From positions 1-38,224 of the forward strand of contig JAQTZE010000018.1 in the NCBI GenBank assembly GCA_028687935.1: DNA of 38,224 nt, read 5' to 3'. A program made the translations under genes and the position numbers. Positions within the stretch are counted from its first letter, which is position 1; each line of letters starts with the position of its first letter. This document shows positions 7,679-15,666 of the stretch, piece by piece. The notes under the pieces were generated by a model. It had not been told where the DNA came from. It searched no databases and saw only the letters and a program-made list of their open reading frames with translations. Origin of the DNA: Sulfurimonas sp. (GTDB lineage Bacteria > Campylobacterota > Campylobacteria > Campylobacterales > Sulfurimonadaceae).

Positions 7679-8458
7679 TTTGAGTCCGTAGATGAAAACT
7701 ATCCACGAGACATAGATCCACAATATCAAAAAGATGACGATAGAAAAAGAGCCATACATCGTCGCATACGATTTGTTATAAAAAACATAATAGATAAACG
7801 CATTTTTCGCAAAAGAAAATGCCAAAGAAGCGATAAAAGAACTTAGCAGAGAAGCTCTTGCGTATATTTTAGTGTTTGCACTTATTTGAAATATTAAAAA
7901 GAAAAGTGCCCAGATGATGAGATAAGGAATATAGGGAAGGATATTAATACCTGAGGTGTATTCGTTGCTCGACATCAGATTTGCAACATAACCCGTGATA
8001 TAAAACGATACTCCAAGCCCTAGAGGTGTGAGTGTAAGCAGTGTCCAAAAAGTAGTGATCGATTGCCAAAGACCTCTTGCAGGTGCATGAAATATTTTGT
8101 TGGCAATGTACTCAAAGTTTTGAAAAAACAAAAGCGAAGAGACAATAATCATCGCAAAACTGACCGTTCCCATCTCTACAGAGTTTTGTAAGAACCCGTT
8201 GATATGCTCCATGATCACATCAGAATTTCCAGGCATAAGATTTGAAAAAATAAAGAGCTGGATTTTTTCATAATAGTCTGCAAACGCAGGTAAAGAGGTA
8301 AAAAGTGTCAAAACGATAAGCAGAAGCGGGATGATAGTAAAGAGGGTATAAAAACTCAGACTTGCCGCATAAAAGGTCAAATCTTTATCGATAAATGAGC
8401 CCACAAAGAGCTTGAGATGCCCATAAAGTTTTTTTATCTTTAGTGCATTTTCGCTCAT
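7580..8458 (-). CDS. YihY/BrkB (UPF0761)-family inner-membrane protein
   Basis: 292 residues if started at the ATG at 8458, which has AAAGG seven bases upstream; a TTG two codons earlier would be only one base from it. About six TM helices are visible, beginning with the family-typical AASLSFYTLFTIIPLLLIVL near residue 30 and ending near 260. The last 33 residues are charged and probably cytosolic (EQKRSAEESEKHD). The family was once called ribonuclease BN in error; it is a membrane protein of unknown transport or envelope role. It lies 22 bases downstream of glcD on the same strand, so probably one operon. Its final 99 bases run antisense through comEC. Confidence 0.85.
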   Translation of the reverse strand: MSENALKIKKLYGHLKLFVGSFIDKDLTFYAASLSFYTLFTIIPLLLIVLTLFTSLPAFADYYEKIQLFIFSNLMPGNSDVIMEHINGFLQNSVEMGTVSFAMIIVSSLLFFQNFEYIANKIFHAPARGLWQSITTFWTLLTLTPLGLGVSFYITGYVANLMSSNEYTSGINILPYIPYLIIWALFFLIFQISANTKIYARASLLSSFIASLAFSFAKNAFIYYVFYNKSYATMYGSFSIVIFLILWIYVSWIVFIYGLKLCYMINRVYEQKRSAEESEKHDTSFEDSDKRE

Positions 8459-8480
8459 TTGCAAGCCTTTATTTAAAATG

Positions 8481-9866
8481 TTAATTCAATCCCATTTTAG
8501 CAGGGTTAAGGATATTATTTGGATCAAACGCAAGTTTGATTGCTTTGAAAAGAGCCATCTCTTCATCACTAAACGCCATGTGCATATAAGGAGCTTTTGC
8601 AAGGCCGATACCGTGTTCACCCGAGAGTGTACCACCGAGATCAATCGTTGCCTGAAAGACCTCTTCTATAGCCTGATAAGCGATTTTTACCTGTTCTGGA
8701 TCTTTGCCATCAACCATGACGTTTGTATGTACATTTCCATCACCTGTATGCCCAAAACAAGGAATCTTGATATTGTATTTATCCGCGATAGCATAAAATC
8801 TCTCAAGCAGTTCAGGAAGCGCTGAACGAGGCACAGTTACATCTTCATTGAGCTTTTTACTTCCATAGACGCTGAGTGATGGAGAAGCATTACGACGGGC
8901 AAACCAGATATCTTTTGCCTCTTTATCATCTTTTGCAATTTTGAACTCACTGCATCCATTCTCACGAAATACTTTCTCAATCTGTGCAAGCTGGAAGTTA
9001 AGATCCTCTTCAAGATTTCCATCCACATCTGTAACCAATAAAGCACCCGCATCAACAGGAAGACCTTTATGAAAAGTCTCTTCCACTGCACGAATCGTGA
9101 GATTGTCCAAAAACTCCATAGCAACAGGCGTAATACCGCTTGCCATTGTCTTATAAACCGCTTCCATCGCCACGCTCACCGTAGGGAAAATCCCCATAGC
9201 AGTCTTTGTCATCTTTGGCTTTGGAATGAGTTTGAGCGTTATCTCTGAGAGAACAGCCAAAGTCCCTTCTGAAGCTATCAAAATACCGCTGATGTTATAA
9301 CCAGCAACATCTTTAATAGTACGTTTTCCAGCTTTGATAATATCACCGTTTGGGAGTACTGCGCGTGTCGCCATAACATAGTCTTTTGTGATACCATATT
9401 TTGCCGCGCGCATTCCACCTGCGTTTTCACTTACATTGCCACCGATAGTTGAGTACTCTTGGCTTGCAGGATCTGGCGGATAAAAAAGTCCAAGCTCTTC
9501 GACTGTGCGTTGCAAATCCATATTGATAACACCAGGCTGTACAACAGCTACCATGTTTTTCATATCGATCTCAAGGATCTTGTTCATATGTTTTTCCATA
9601 GCAAGAACTATCCCGCCCGAACTCGGAAGTGCGCCACCTGTAAAACCACTTCCAGCCCCTCGAGGGACGATAACGATGCGATGCTCGTTACAATATTTCA
9701 GAACCTTACTGATATCCTCTTCATCTCTTGGAAAGATAACTGCATCAGGCTCAAAATGCTCACGCGTTGCATCATACGAATAGGCAATAAGATGCGCCTT
9801 GTCACTGAAAATATTTTCTTTACCAACGATAGAGGCAAAATGCTCTATATGTTTACTTTCTATCAC
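8481..9866 (-). CDS. glcD: FAD-linked oxidase, glycolate/D-lactate dehydrogenase GlcD type
   Basis: 461 residues. Flavoprotein oxidising a 2-hydroxy acid (glycolate or D-lactate) and passing electrons to the respiratory chain. The N-terminal FAD_binding_4 domain has PRGAGSGFTGG (68-78), VVQPGV (108-113) and YSTIGGNVSENAGG (138-151). The C-terminal FAD-oxidase domain shows NEDVTVPRS (340-348), GHTGDGNVH (372-380) and SGEHGIGLAKA (415-425), with His373, His380, Glu417 and His418 as the expected metal and substrate site. The start is GTG at 9866, with GAGGAG at 9873-9878 inside the end of the upstream gene. The H. pylori glcD gene HP0509 has the same neighbour (HP0508). No glcE or glcF is adjacent, so the exact substrate is open. 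Confidence 0.92.
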   Translation of the reverse strand: MIESKHIEHFASIVGKENIFSDKAHLIAYSYDATREHFEPDAVIFPRDEEDISKVLKYCNEHRIVIVPRGAGSGFTGGALPSSGGIVLAMEKHMNKILEIDMKNMVAVVQPGVINMDLQRTVEELGLFYPPDPASQEYSTIGGNVSENAGGMRAAKYGITKDYVMATRAVLPNGDIIKAGKRTIKDVAGYNISGILIASEGTLAVLSEITLKLIPKPKMTKTAMGIFPTVSVAMEAVYKTMASGITPVAMEFLDNLTIRAVEETFHKGLPVDAGALLVTDVDGNLEEDLNFQLAQIEKVFRENGCSEFKIAKDDKEAKDIWFARRNASPSLSVYGSKKLNEDVTVPRSALPELLERFYAIADKYNIKIPCFGHTGDGNVHTNVMVDGKDPEQVKIAYQAIEEVFQATIDLGGTLSGEHGIGLAKAPYMHMAFSDEEMALFKAIKLAFDPNNILNPAKMGLN

Positions 9867-9869
9867 TTT

Positions 9870-10676
9870 TTACTCCTCAAAATCAAAATCATTTAATAGG
9901 TGATGAAGTTTTTCACCCTGTTGTTTCACAATCGAATAAAGTGCTTTATTTTTAGCGTTGTGTTCTACTAAAAGTTCATAGTAGTGTGGTGCATAGTCAC
10001 TCATTACAGAACTAGCTCCGCCAAACCATCCCCACCAAGCTTGATCGATTTTTTCTACTCTTGTATAAAAAGGATATACCTCATTATCCTGTACAAGAGG
10101 AGCCTCAGCGATATTGAGTATCATAAAACTTTTTGCATCGAGCGTATAGACCTTATTATCAAGATATAAAAATATCAAACCTACAGAAGCGGCCGTTGTA
10201 AAAACATCAAAGTCCTCTTTTTGCGGCGTTGGATGTCCTCGAAAAGAGAGAATGGTTGCGAAAATATCGGGATGAATCCACTGTATTTTTACGCTTTTTG
10301 TAAGTCTATAAAAGATCTCTTCACTTGGAGCGATCAAGAGCGCTCTATCGTATCCAAACGCAAGAATCGCACTATCTCCGACCTTCACTTCCCACTCTCC
10401 TTTTGGAAGTGCATTGTTTTGCAATGCATCATAATCACTCATAAAAAGTGTAGCTTTTTTACTCACGGGATCGTAAGCAGTCACCACAATATTCTTGAGA
10501 ATACTGTTATGGTTTGGCGCTATTTGATGGATGATAAATCCACTCATCCCAACATCTATTTTATCAACTTCAATCGTAACAGTTGATTCATCTTTATCAA
10601 TAGCCTTAATGGGTAAGGTAATGATCCCTGCACTTACTTGAAGTGCGACGATAAACATCAAAAATATTTTTTTCAT
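9870..10676 (-). CDS. PGBA_N-domain (plasminogen-binding protein N-terminal-like) exported protein
   Basis: 268 residues with a signal peptide (MKKIFLMFIVALQVSAG). The rest matches the conserved N-terminal domain of Helicobacter PgbA: VDVGMSG-type start (DKIDVGMSGFIIHQI), KATLFMSDYDAL, RALLIAPSEEIFYRLTK, IQWIHPDIFA and the tail-proximal WWGWFGG. The long Lys-rich C-terminal extension of H. pylori PgbA, responsible for plasminogen binding there, is missing. The conserved part must therefore have an older, unknown envelope role in this environmental lineage. The stop overlaps the ribosome site of glcD, three bases away, so the two are co-translated. The divergent neighbour is the Csd3-like peptidase, as at HP0506-HP0508. 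Confidence 0.8.
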   Translation of the reverse strand: MKKIFLMFIVALQVSAGIITLPIKAIDKDESTVTIEVDKIDVGMSGFIIHQIAPNHNSILKNIVVTAYDPVSKKATLFMSDYDALQNNALPKGEWEVKVGDSAILAFGYDRALLIAPSEEIFYRLTKSVKIQWIHPDIFATILSFRGHPTPQKEDFDVFTTAASVGLIFLYLDNKVYTLDAKSFMILNIAEAPLVQDNEVYPFYTRVEKIDQAWWGWFGGASSVMSDYAPHYYELLVEHNAKNKALYSIVKQQGEKLHHLLNDFDFEE

Positions 10677-10703
10677 AGCTCTACTTTAATTTAATATTCT
10701 GCG

Positions 10704-10709
10704 ATTATA
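10704..10709 (-). promoter_or_regulatory. Probable -10 box for the PGBA_N-glcD-yihY operon
   Basis: A perfect TATAAT on the minus strand lies 28 bases before the PGBA_N start codon, in the divergent spacer shared with the M23 peptidase gene. No -35 box at good spacing is evident. Confidence 0.45.
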
Positions 10710-10777
10710 TCAAACAAACCTCAGACTAAGCCAAGTTTTGATAGAGTTTGCAAATAATTTATTTCAGGATTATCTTT

Positions 10778-11986
10778 ATGCTACGTTTCTTTATACTTTT
10801 TTTATTATGCGCTTCACTTTTTGGCGCTGAAGTTGAACGATATCGCTGGATAAACGGTGAAACTTACCTCGTATTTTTAGAAAAAAATAACCTTCCTACT
10901 AAAGAACTTTATTACAACCTCGACACTGAAGACCAAAGACTTACCGAAGAGCTTCTCACGGGCATTAATTATCAAGTCGCAAAAAGTGCCAAAGGGGAGA
11001 TTGAACAGATCCTTCTCCCACTCAATGATGAACTTCAAATCCATATTTATAAAGAAGAAGATAAATATAAATTTGAAGCTATACCTATCATCGCAACGAC
11101 GGAAACAGAGACTTTTTCTGTCATTATGCAGCAATCACCTATTGGCGATATAGTCAGAGAAACTGGTTCTAAGAAGCTTGCACAAATCTTTGCAACGAGT
11201 TTTAAAAACTCCCTTAACTTCAAAACAGGTATCAAACCAGGTGATACTCTTGTGATGATATATGAACAGAAATATCGCCTTGGCAAGCCTTTTTCAATAC
11301 CATCACTCAAAGCAGCTATGGTTGAAGTCAGTGGTAAAAAAAACTTCATCTATCTCAACGATGATGAAAAATATTATGATGAAAAAGGTTCACAAGCAGA
11401 AGAGTTCTTGCTCGGTCGTCCTATTGCAGGTGCTAGAATGACTTCTCCTTTTACAAAAAAACGTTTTCACCCAGTTCTCAAAAAATGGAAAGCACACCTT
11501 GGAATCGACTATGGTGCTCGTCCAGGAACACCAGTTTTTGCTGCAGGTGATGGTTTTATCAACTATGCAGCAAACGCAGGCTCTTATGGAAACCTTATCA
11601 GAATATCTCATACAGATGGCTTTGAAACGCGTTACGCACACCTCAAATCGTTTAAAAATGGTGTACGTAAAGGGAAAAATGTAAAAAAAGGTGAAGTGAT
11701 CGCTTATGTCGGGACAACGGGTCGCTCTACTGGACCACACCTACACTTTGAGCTAAGAAAAAAAGGGGTTGCTATCAATCCACTCAATGTTGTCCAAGTG
11801 GCTACAGTCAATCTTCAAGGCAAACAAAAGGCTGCGTTTGATCGTTTGGCAAAAAATTACAATGAGAAAATCGAATCCCATCTTAATAATAAACCTGAGT
11901 ACCAAAAACCTAGAAAAACACGTGCAAAATGTTATTTTTACAATGAAACGCCTCCTCCAGAAGAAGAGGAAGCTGAAAATTCATAA
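10778..11986 (+). CDS. csd3: M23-family periplasmic peptidoglycan metallopeptidase, Csd3/Pgp3-like
   Basis: 402 residues from ATG 10778, preceded by AGGA eight bases upstream; a TTG 30 bases earlier is unlikely because it would bury the signal peptide (MLRFFILFLLCASLFGA). Two accessory domains (about 20-215) include GDTLVMIYEQKYRLGKPF, typical of Csd3. The LytM/M23 domain has His240 and Asp244 (HLGID), a YAHL motif and HLHFE with His321 and His323, so zinc ligands and catalytic His are intact. H. pylori Csd3/HdpA is nearly the same length and sits beside pgbA and glcD, as here. The enzyme trims peptidoglycan crosslinks and peptides and sets helical or curved shape. The C-terminus ends in an acidic tail. 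The stop shares a base with the next start. Confidence 0.88.
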   Translation: MLRFFILFLLCASLFGAEVERYRWINGETYLVFLEKNNLPTKELYYNLDTEDQRLTEELLTGINYQVAKSAKGEIEQILLPLNDELQIHIYKEEDKYKFEAIPIIATTETETFSVIMQQSPIGDIVRETGSKKLAQIFATSFKNSLNFKTGIKPGDTLVMIYEQKYRLGKPFSIPSLKAAMVEVSGKKNFIYLNDDEKYYDEKGSQAEEFLLGRPIAGARMTSPFTKKRFHPVLKKWKAHLGIDYGARPGTPVFAAGDGFINYAANAGSYGNLIRISHTDGFETRYAHLKSFKNGVRKGKNVKKGEVIAYVGTTGRSTGPHLHFELRKKGVAINPLNVVQVATVNLQGKQKAAFDRLAKNYNEKIESHLNNKPEYQKPRKTRAKCYFYNETPPPEEEEAENS

Positions 11987-12552
11987 TGGCTAAAATAGAT
12001 CTCGTTACAAATCTTTCAGACCCCAACTATATCAAACCTGTAAAGATTCACTACACCCAAAAAGAGGTGCAAAAGACATGGGAAGCTGTCATCTCTCATG
12101 ATAGTGTCGCCATACTTTTGTGGCACAGCGAAAAAGAGGCGTTTATAACCGTCAAACAGCTCCGAGTAACGGTTCTCAATACGCATAAAATAGACGGTTA
12201 TACCTACGAACTTTGCGCTGGCATAGTTGATAAAGACGCTTCAAAAGTTCAAATCGCCAAAGAAGAGATCCTCGAAGAGTGTGGCTATGACATACCACTT
12301 GAATCAATCACAAAAATCACTTCATTTTATACAAGCGTGGGCATCTCAGGTGCACGTCAAACACTCTACTTTGCACAATGTGATAGTTCTATGCAAGTAA
12401 GCCAAGGCGGCGGTATCCACGATGAAGATATAGAAGTTGTCTATATTCCACTTCATGAAGCAAAAACTTTTATGTTTGATGAGAGTCGCCATAAAACTCC
12501 TGGGATGATGATGGCGTTTTATTGGTTTTTTGATAATCAACACACTCTTTAA
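11986..12552 (+). CDS. NUDIX hydrolase, NUDT14 (UDP-sugar pyrophosphatase)-like
   Basis: 188 residues. The start overlaps the preceding stop (TAATG), so translation is coupled. The fold is NUDIX, with YELCAGIVDK followed by KEEILEECGY, then the shared ISGARQTLYFAQ and a RHKTPGMMMAFYWF tail. The pattern ELCAGIVDK...EE..EECGY resembles human NUDT14, which hydrolyses UDP-glucose and ADP-ribose. The first Glu of the classic GX5EX7REUXEEXGU box is not in its usual place, while the metal-binding EExxEE part is intact. Pairing with a peptidoglycan peptidase suggests nucleotide-sugar turnover in envelope metabolism; this is inference. Confidence 0.85.
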   Translation: MAKIDLVTNLSDPNYIKPVKIHYTQKEVQKTWEAVISHDSVAILLWHSEKEAFITVKQLRVTVLNTHKIDGYTYELCAGIVDKDASKVQIAKEEILEECGYDIPLESITKITSFYTSVGISGARQTLYFAQCDSSMQVSQGGGIHDEDIEVVYIPLHEAKTFMFDESRHKTPGMMMAFYWFFDNQHTL

Positions 12553-12559
12553 AAATTTG

Positions 12560-12636
12560 AAAAAAGAAAAAGATTTGCATAGATTCTAGGCGCAAATGAG
12601 GAAGCATAATCTAGTATGTGAATATTTTTCTTTTTT
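12560..12636. terminator. Bidirectional terminator-like long hairpin between the NUDIX gene and priA
   Basis: AAAAAAGAAAAA (12560-12571) is the reverse complement of the T-rich run at about 12625-12636, and pairing continues inward imperfectly through GATTTGCATA, TATGTGAATAT and GATT/AATC. The structure overlaps the priA stop codon at 12635-12637. A-rich left arm and T-rich right arm give a U tract in both directions. Confidence 0.5.
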
Positions 12637-14500
12637 AACCGAACTCTATCGGATCCATATCGATCTCTGCCAAATCCACTCTACAACTTTGTATCGCTTT
12701 AATAATATCCGTGCTTTTATCCGAACGCAGCAGTATCTCAAATCGGTATTTATCCGCAACTCGCTCTATTGCACATTTTCCATAGCCGACTACTTCTATA
12801 GTGCTAAAATGCGAGAGCTTTTCTTGCATAATGAACATCTGTTCTTGTGCTTTTATCCCGTTTTTATGGGAAAATAAAACGCGACAGAGTTTCTTATAGG
12901 GCGGATACAAAGCTTCACGAAACCTCTTTTCCTCTTCCAAAAAACCCTCATAATTTTCAATATAACGTGAGAAAAAATCTTCATTAAAACTTTGAATGAT
13001 AACTTTTGCATCTTTTGCTCGCCCACTTCTTCCAGCAACTTGGATGAGTGCCGATAGAGCTTTTTCACGTGCGCGATAATCACTCATACCCAGCACATTG
13101 TCCATCCCAAGCACAACCGCTAAAGTCACACCATGATAGTCATGTCCTTTGCTGAGCATCTGCGTTCCGACAAGAATATCTGTCTCGTTTTCATTAAACC
13201 TTGTAAGTGCTTTTTTGAGCTTGGCCGAAGTCGTGATAACATCTCTGTCAAACTGCTCTACTCTTGCGTTTGAGAGCTCCTCAGCGATATTTTTGACCGC
13301 TTCTGCTGTGCCCAAACGCGAGCTAGTGAGATGTGTGCTGCCACATTCACTACATTTTTGAGGTATTGCCTGCGTGTAGTTACAGTAGTGGCATTTAAGC
13401 GCATGTGATTTTTGATGAATGCTCATACCGATACTACAAAAAACACACTCATAAGTATGCCCACAATCTCCACAAATCAGATATTTGAAGTTTGCCCGTG
13501 TCGGTAAAAAGACGATACTTTGCTCTTTTTTTTCAAGCGTAAATTTGAGATTTTGGAGTATCAAAGGAGAAAGCGTCTCTGCACTTTTTTCATATATAAA
13601 CTCTTTTTTAGAGAAGTAGTGTCCGCCTTTGAGCCTGACATGTGGAAACTTTACATAAGAGCTCAGCGAAGGCGTAGCACTTCCAAGTACCACAGGAACA
13701 TCATATATTTTTCCCATATAGATGGCGATATCTCGGGCGTTGTAACGTGGACGGGAGGAGGATTTGTAGCTGTCATCATGCTCTTCGTCGACTACTATCA
13801 GACCAAGATTTTCTATCGGCAAAAAGAGTGCAGAACGTGGACCAGCAATGATTTTTGCTTCACCGCTGTGTATCTTTGCCATCGCTTTTTTCTTTTGCAA
13901 AGGGGTGAGTTTTGAGTGCCACATCACGACAGACTCTGCAAAATGTTCCTCAAGACGTTTACTCATTTGTGGTGTGAGAGATATCTCAGGCATCAAAAAA
14001 AGGCTGCGTTTACCTTGTGCTATCATCTGCTCAAAATACTTCATATAGATCTCGGTCTTGCCACTTCCCGTGTCTCCAAAGAGCAGAGAAGTTTTGTGTT
14101 CTTGTAAAAACGCAAGGGCTTCTTCTTGTTTTTGTGAGAGTTTGAGTTGAGATTTTAACGCAAGTTCATAAGAAGAATTTTGCTTCTCACACTGCGTTTG
14201 ATGGAGTGTGTCTCTGGTAAACGCAGTCATAATCCCAAGCGCTTCACCTAAAGAAGAAAAATAGTAACTCGAGATAAACTGTGCGAGTTGCATCTGTTTG
14301 GCTGAATAGTAAAAATCACTTACTTCTACGATTTCCTGCGTGGCAAACTCCGGTTTCAAAACGCAAGAGAGGATAACCGCTCGCTGCGTTTTCCCCCGCA
14401 AAGGGACATGAACTATCTGAGCTATTTGCAACTCTGCAAGATAGCTATAAGTAAGAGGAGCGAGAGGTGAAGAGAGAAGTGCTACTTCGTAATAATGCAA
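12635..14500 (-). CDS. priA: Primosomal replication restart helicase PriA
   Basis: 621 residues. A 3'-5' SF2 helicase that recognises stalled forks and D-loops and reloads DnaB, which is also encoded in this window. Order: DNA-binding 3'BD (about 1-95), Walker A GDTGSGKT (142-149), DEEH box (238-241), a GSATPS motif, zinc cysteines 343, 346, 352, 355, 370, 373, 383 and 386 in four CxxC pairs, then the helicase C-lobe with GTQMLSKGHDYHGVTL and QVAGRSGR. It is shorter than the 730-residue E. coli protein but within the range for Campylobacterota. Translation starts at TTG 14500, with AAGAGG about five bases upstream. Seven AAACGCA-core copies lie inside. Confidence 0.95.
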   Translation of the reverse strand: MHYYEVALLSSPLAPLTYSYLAELQIAQIVHVPLRGKTQRAVILSCVLKPEFATQEIVEVSDFYYSAKQMQLAQFISSYYFSSLGEALGIMTAFTRDTLHQTQCEKQNSSYELALKSQLKLSQKQEEALAFLQEHKTSLLFGDTGSGKTEIYMKYFEQMIAQGKRSLFLMPEISLTPQMSKRLEEHFAESVVMWHSKLTPLQKKKAMAKIHSGEAKIIAGPRSALFLPIENLGLIVVDEEHDDSYKSSSRPRYNARDIAIYMGKIYDVPVVLGSATPSLSSYVKFPHVRLKGGHYFSKKEFIYEKSAETLSPLILQNLKFTLEKKEQSIVFLPTRANFKYLICGDCGHTYECVFCSIGMSIHQKSHALKCHYCNYTQAIPQKCSECGSTHLTSSRLGTAEAVKNIAEELSNARVEQFDRDVITTSAKLKKALTRFNENETDILVGTQMLSKGHDYHGVTLAVVLGMDNVLGMSDYRAREKALSALIQVAGRSGRAKDAKVIIQSFNEDFFSRYIENYEGFLEEEKRFREALYPPYKKLCRVLFSHKNGIKAQEQMFIMQEKLSHFSTIEVVGYGKCAIERVADKYRFEILLRSDKSTDIIKAIQSCRVDLAEIDMDPIEFG

Positions 14501-14524
14501 AGAGACCTCTTTATAGTGAATAAT

Positions 14525-14953
14525 TTATTTTGTTAGTTTGTCACAATCATACGAACCTGCTGTACAAGTGAAAGTTCCTGTCGCATTTGAATATGTGAAA
14601 GTAGTAGTAACGCCACCCGTTGTAAAAGTATATGTAGTATCGTTAGTCTTAGCCCATTCACCCGCAGCTATTCCATACATCAAAAGTGTTCTATTAGCAT
14701 CACTTCCTGTAAAAAGAGCACCTGTCCCATTACTAAGTTTTGGTATCCACGTATTGACACCTTTTATCAGCTGACTCTGTCTCTCAGTTACTATTGCTGA
14801 GCGGATAGTAGCAATATCAGCTTTACCTTTTGCCAAAGTAGCATCATTTCTTGTTACTGCTAATTTAGGAATAGCCACAGCTGCCAATATACCAAGAACT
14901 ACGATAACAAATACAAGCTCAATCATTGTAAAAGCATATTTAAATTTTTTCAT
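14525..14953 (-). CDS. Type IV pilin / pseudopilin-like prepilin (copy 1)
   Basis: 142 residues with a class III signal: a short basic leader (MKKFKYA), then FTMIELVFVIVVLGILAAVA with Glu at +5 and a single hydrophobic helix. The residue before the cleavage point is Ala rather than the usual Gly. The globular part is Thr-rich (TNDTTYTFTTGGVTTTFTYS) and ends with two cysteines (TFTCTAGSYDC) that could form the D-loop disulphide. The first 45 or so residues are nearly the same as the neighbouring pilin and the rest differs, so the two are paralogues with diverged heads. Such proteins build type IV or competence pili, or type II pseudopili. AAAAGGA precedes the start. Confidence 0.85.
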   Translation of the reverse strand: MKKFKYAFTMIELVFVIVVLGILAAVAIPKLAVTRNDATLAKGKADIATIRSAIVTERQSQLIKGVNTWIPKLSNGTGALFTGSDANRTLLMYGIAAGEWAKTNDTTYTFTTGGVTTTFTYSNATGTFTCTAGSYDCDKLTK

Positions 14954-14978
14954 AGAAATTTCCTTTTAAAAAATAAGG

Positions 14979-14988
14979 TTTATAGTAG
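14979..14988 (-). promoter_or_regulatory. Possible promoter core for pilin copy 1
   Basis: On the minus strand TGCTACTATAAAC sits about 26-37 bases before the start codon and contains an extended -10 (TGnTACTAT) overlapping TATAAA. Together with the hairpin just upstream it suggests that the two pilin genes are transcribed separately. Confidence 0.3.
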
Positions 14989-15051
14989 CAGAATTTAGGT
15001 TATTTAAGTTTGAAAGTTTGTGATTTGTAAAATGTTGAGATTTTAAAATGT

Positions 15052-15075
15052 ATTTCCAAGCAGGAGCTTGGAAAT
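15052..15075 (-). terminator. Hairpin after pilin copy 2
   Basis: ATTTCCAAGC and GCTTGGAAAT form a perfect 10-bp stem with an AGGA loop, 10 bases beyond the stop of the upstream pilin gene. On the minus-strand transcript a U8 run precedes the stem and only ACAUUUU follows, so it is not a textbook intrinsic terminator; it may be an mRNA-stabilising 3' end. Confidence 0.45.
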
Positions 15076-15085
15076 TGAAAAAAAA

Positions 15086-15490
15086 TTAAAAATTATGTAC
15101 AACAGCTGTTGTTCCATTAGTTAATTTATTTTTATTTGTTAGTTTGATTGCTTTATCACAAATAGTTACATCTGCAGTACCTGCAACACTTCCAGTAATA
15201 GTAAGACTACCATTAGCATCATTTGGCGCTATTGTATAACAAGTAATCGCATCAAGACATGCTGGAGAAAGATTAGTATTACTAGTATTAAATGTACCAC
15301 TAGTAAAGTTTCCGTCCATCATATATTTTCCACCCTCGTCATTCACACAAGTTGCAGCCGATGTAGCCATTGTTGCAGCAGTAGCATCATTTCTTGTCGC
15401 AGCAAGCTTTGGAATAGCAACAGCTGCTAAAATACCTAAAATAACGATAACGAAGATCAATTCGATCATTGTAAAACCAGCTCTTTTCAT
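15086..15490 (-). CDS. Type IV pilin / pseudopilin-like prepilin (copy 2)
   Basis: 134 residues. Canonical prepilin start MKRAG/FTMIELIFVIVILGILAAVA with Gly at -1 and Glu at +5, then PKLAATRNDAT shared with its paralogue. The head has four cysteines (TCVNDEGG, ACLDAITC, TICDK), so two disulphides are possible, and is rich in small polar residues with a TLTITGSVAGTAD β-segment. AAGGAG precedes the start codon. The gene is divergent from flgB, and the 176-base spacer holds the σ54 promoter of flgB. The assembly machinery (pilB, pilC, pilQ) is not in the window, so competence pilus, T4P and T2SS roles cannot be separated. Confidence 0.87.
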   Translation of the reverse strand: MKRAGFTMIELIFVIVILGILAAVAIPKLAATRNDATAATMATSAATCVNDEGGKYMMDGNFTSGTFNTSNTNLSPACLDAITCYTIAPNDANGSLTITGSVAGTADVTICDKAIKLTNKNKLTNGTTAVVHNF

Positions 15491-15615
15491 AAAGAACTCC
15501 TTGTAAATAAAAAATTTGGATTACACTAGTAACCTTAAGAAACATTATCAACCATTTATAATAAAAAAGAGCTTAATATGTATTATTAGTGCAACTCTTT
15601 GTAAAATAAAAGAAA

Positions 15616-15632
15616 TGGTATAGTAATTGCTT
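15616..15632 (+). promoter_or_regulatory. σ54 (RpoN) promoter of the flgB operon
   Basis: TGGTATAGTAATTGCTT matches the TGGCAC-N5-TTGCT consensus, with GG (15617-15618) and GC (15629-15630) separated by exactly 10 bases. A start point near 15642 would leave about a 25-base leader with AAGGAG before the flgB GTG. Rod and hook genes of Campylobacter and Helicobacter are RpoN/FlgR-dependent, so this fits the expected flagellar class. Confidence 0.8.
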
Positions 15633-15666
15633 GATATAAATTATAATATTAAAGAAGGAGTTTTTT

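Noticed and set aside
10748..10777. Upstream TTG start of the M23 peptidase
   Set aside because: It would put ten residues before a normal signal peptide; AGGA is correctly spaced for ATG 10778.
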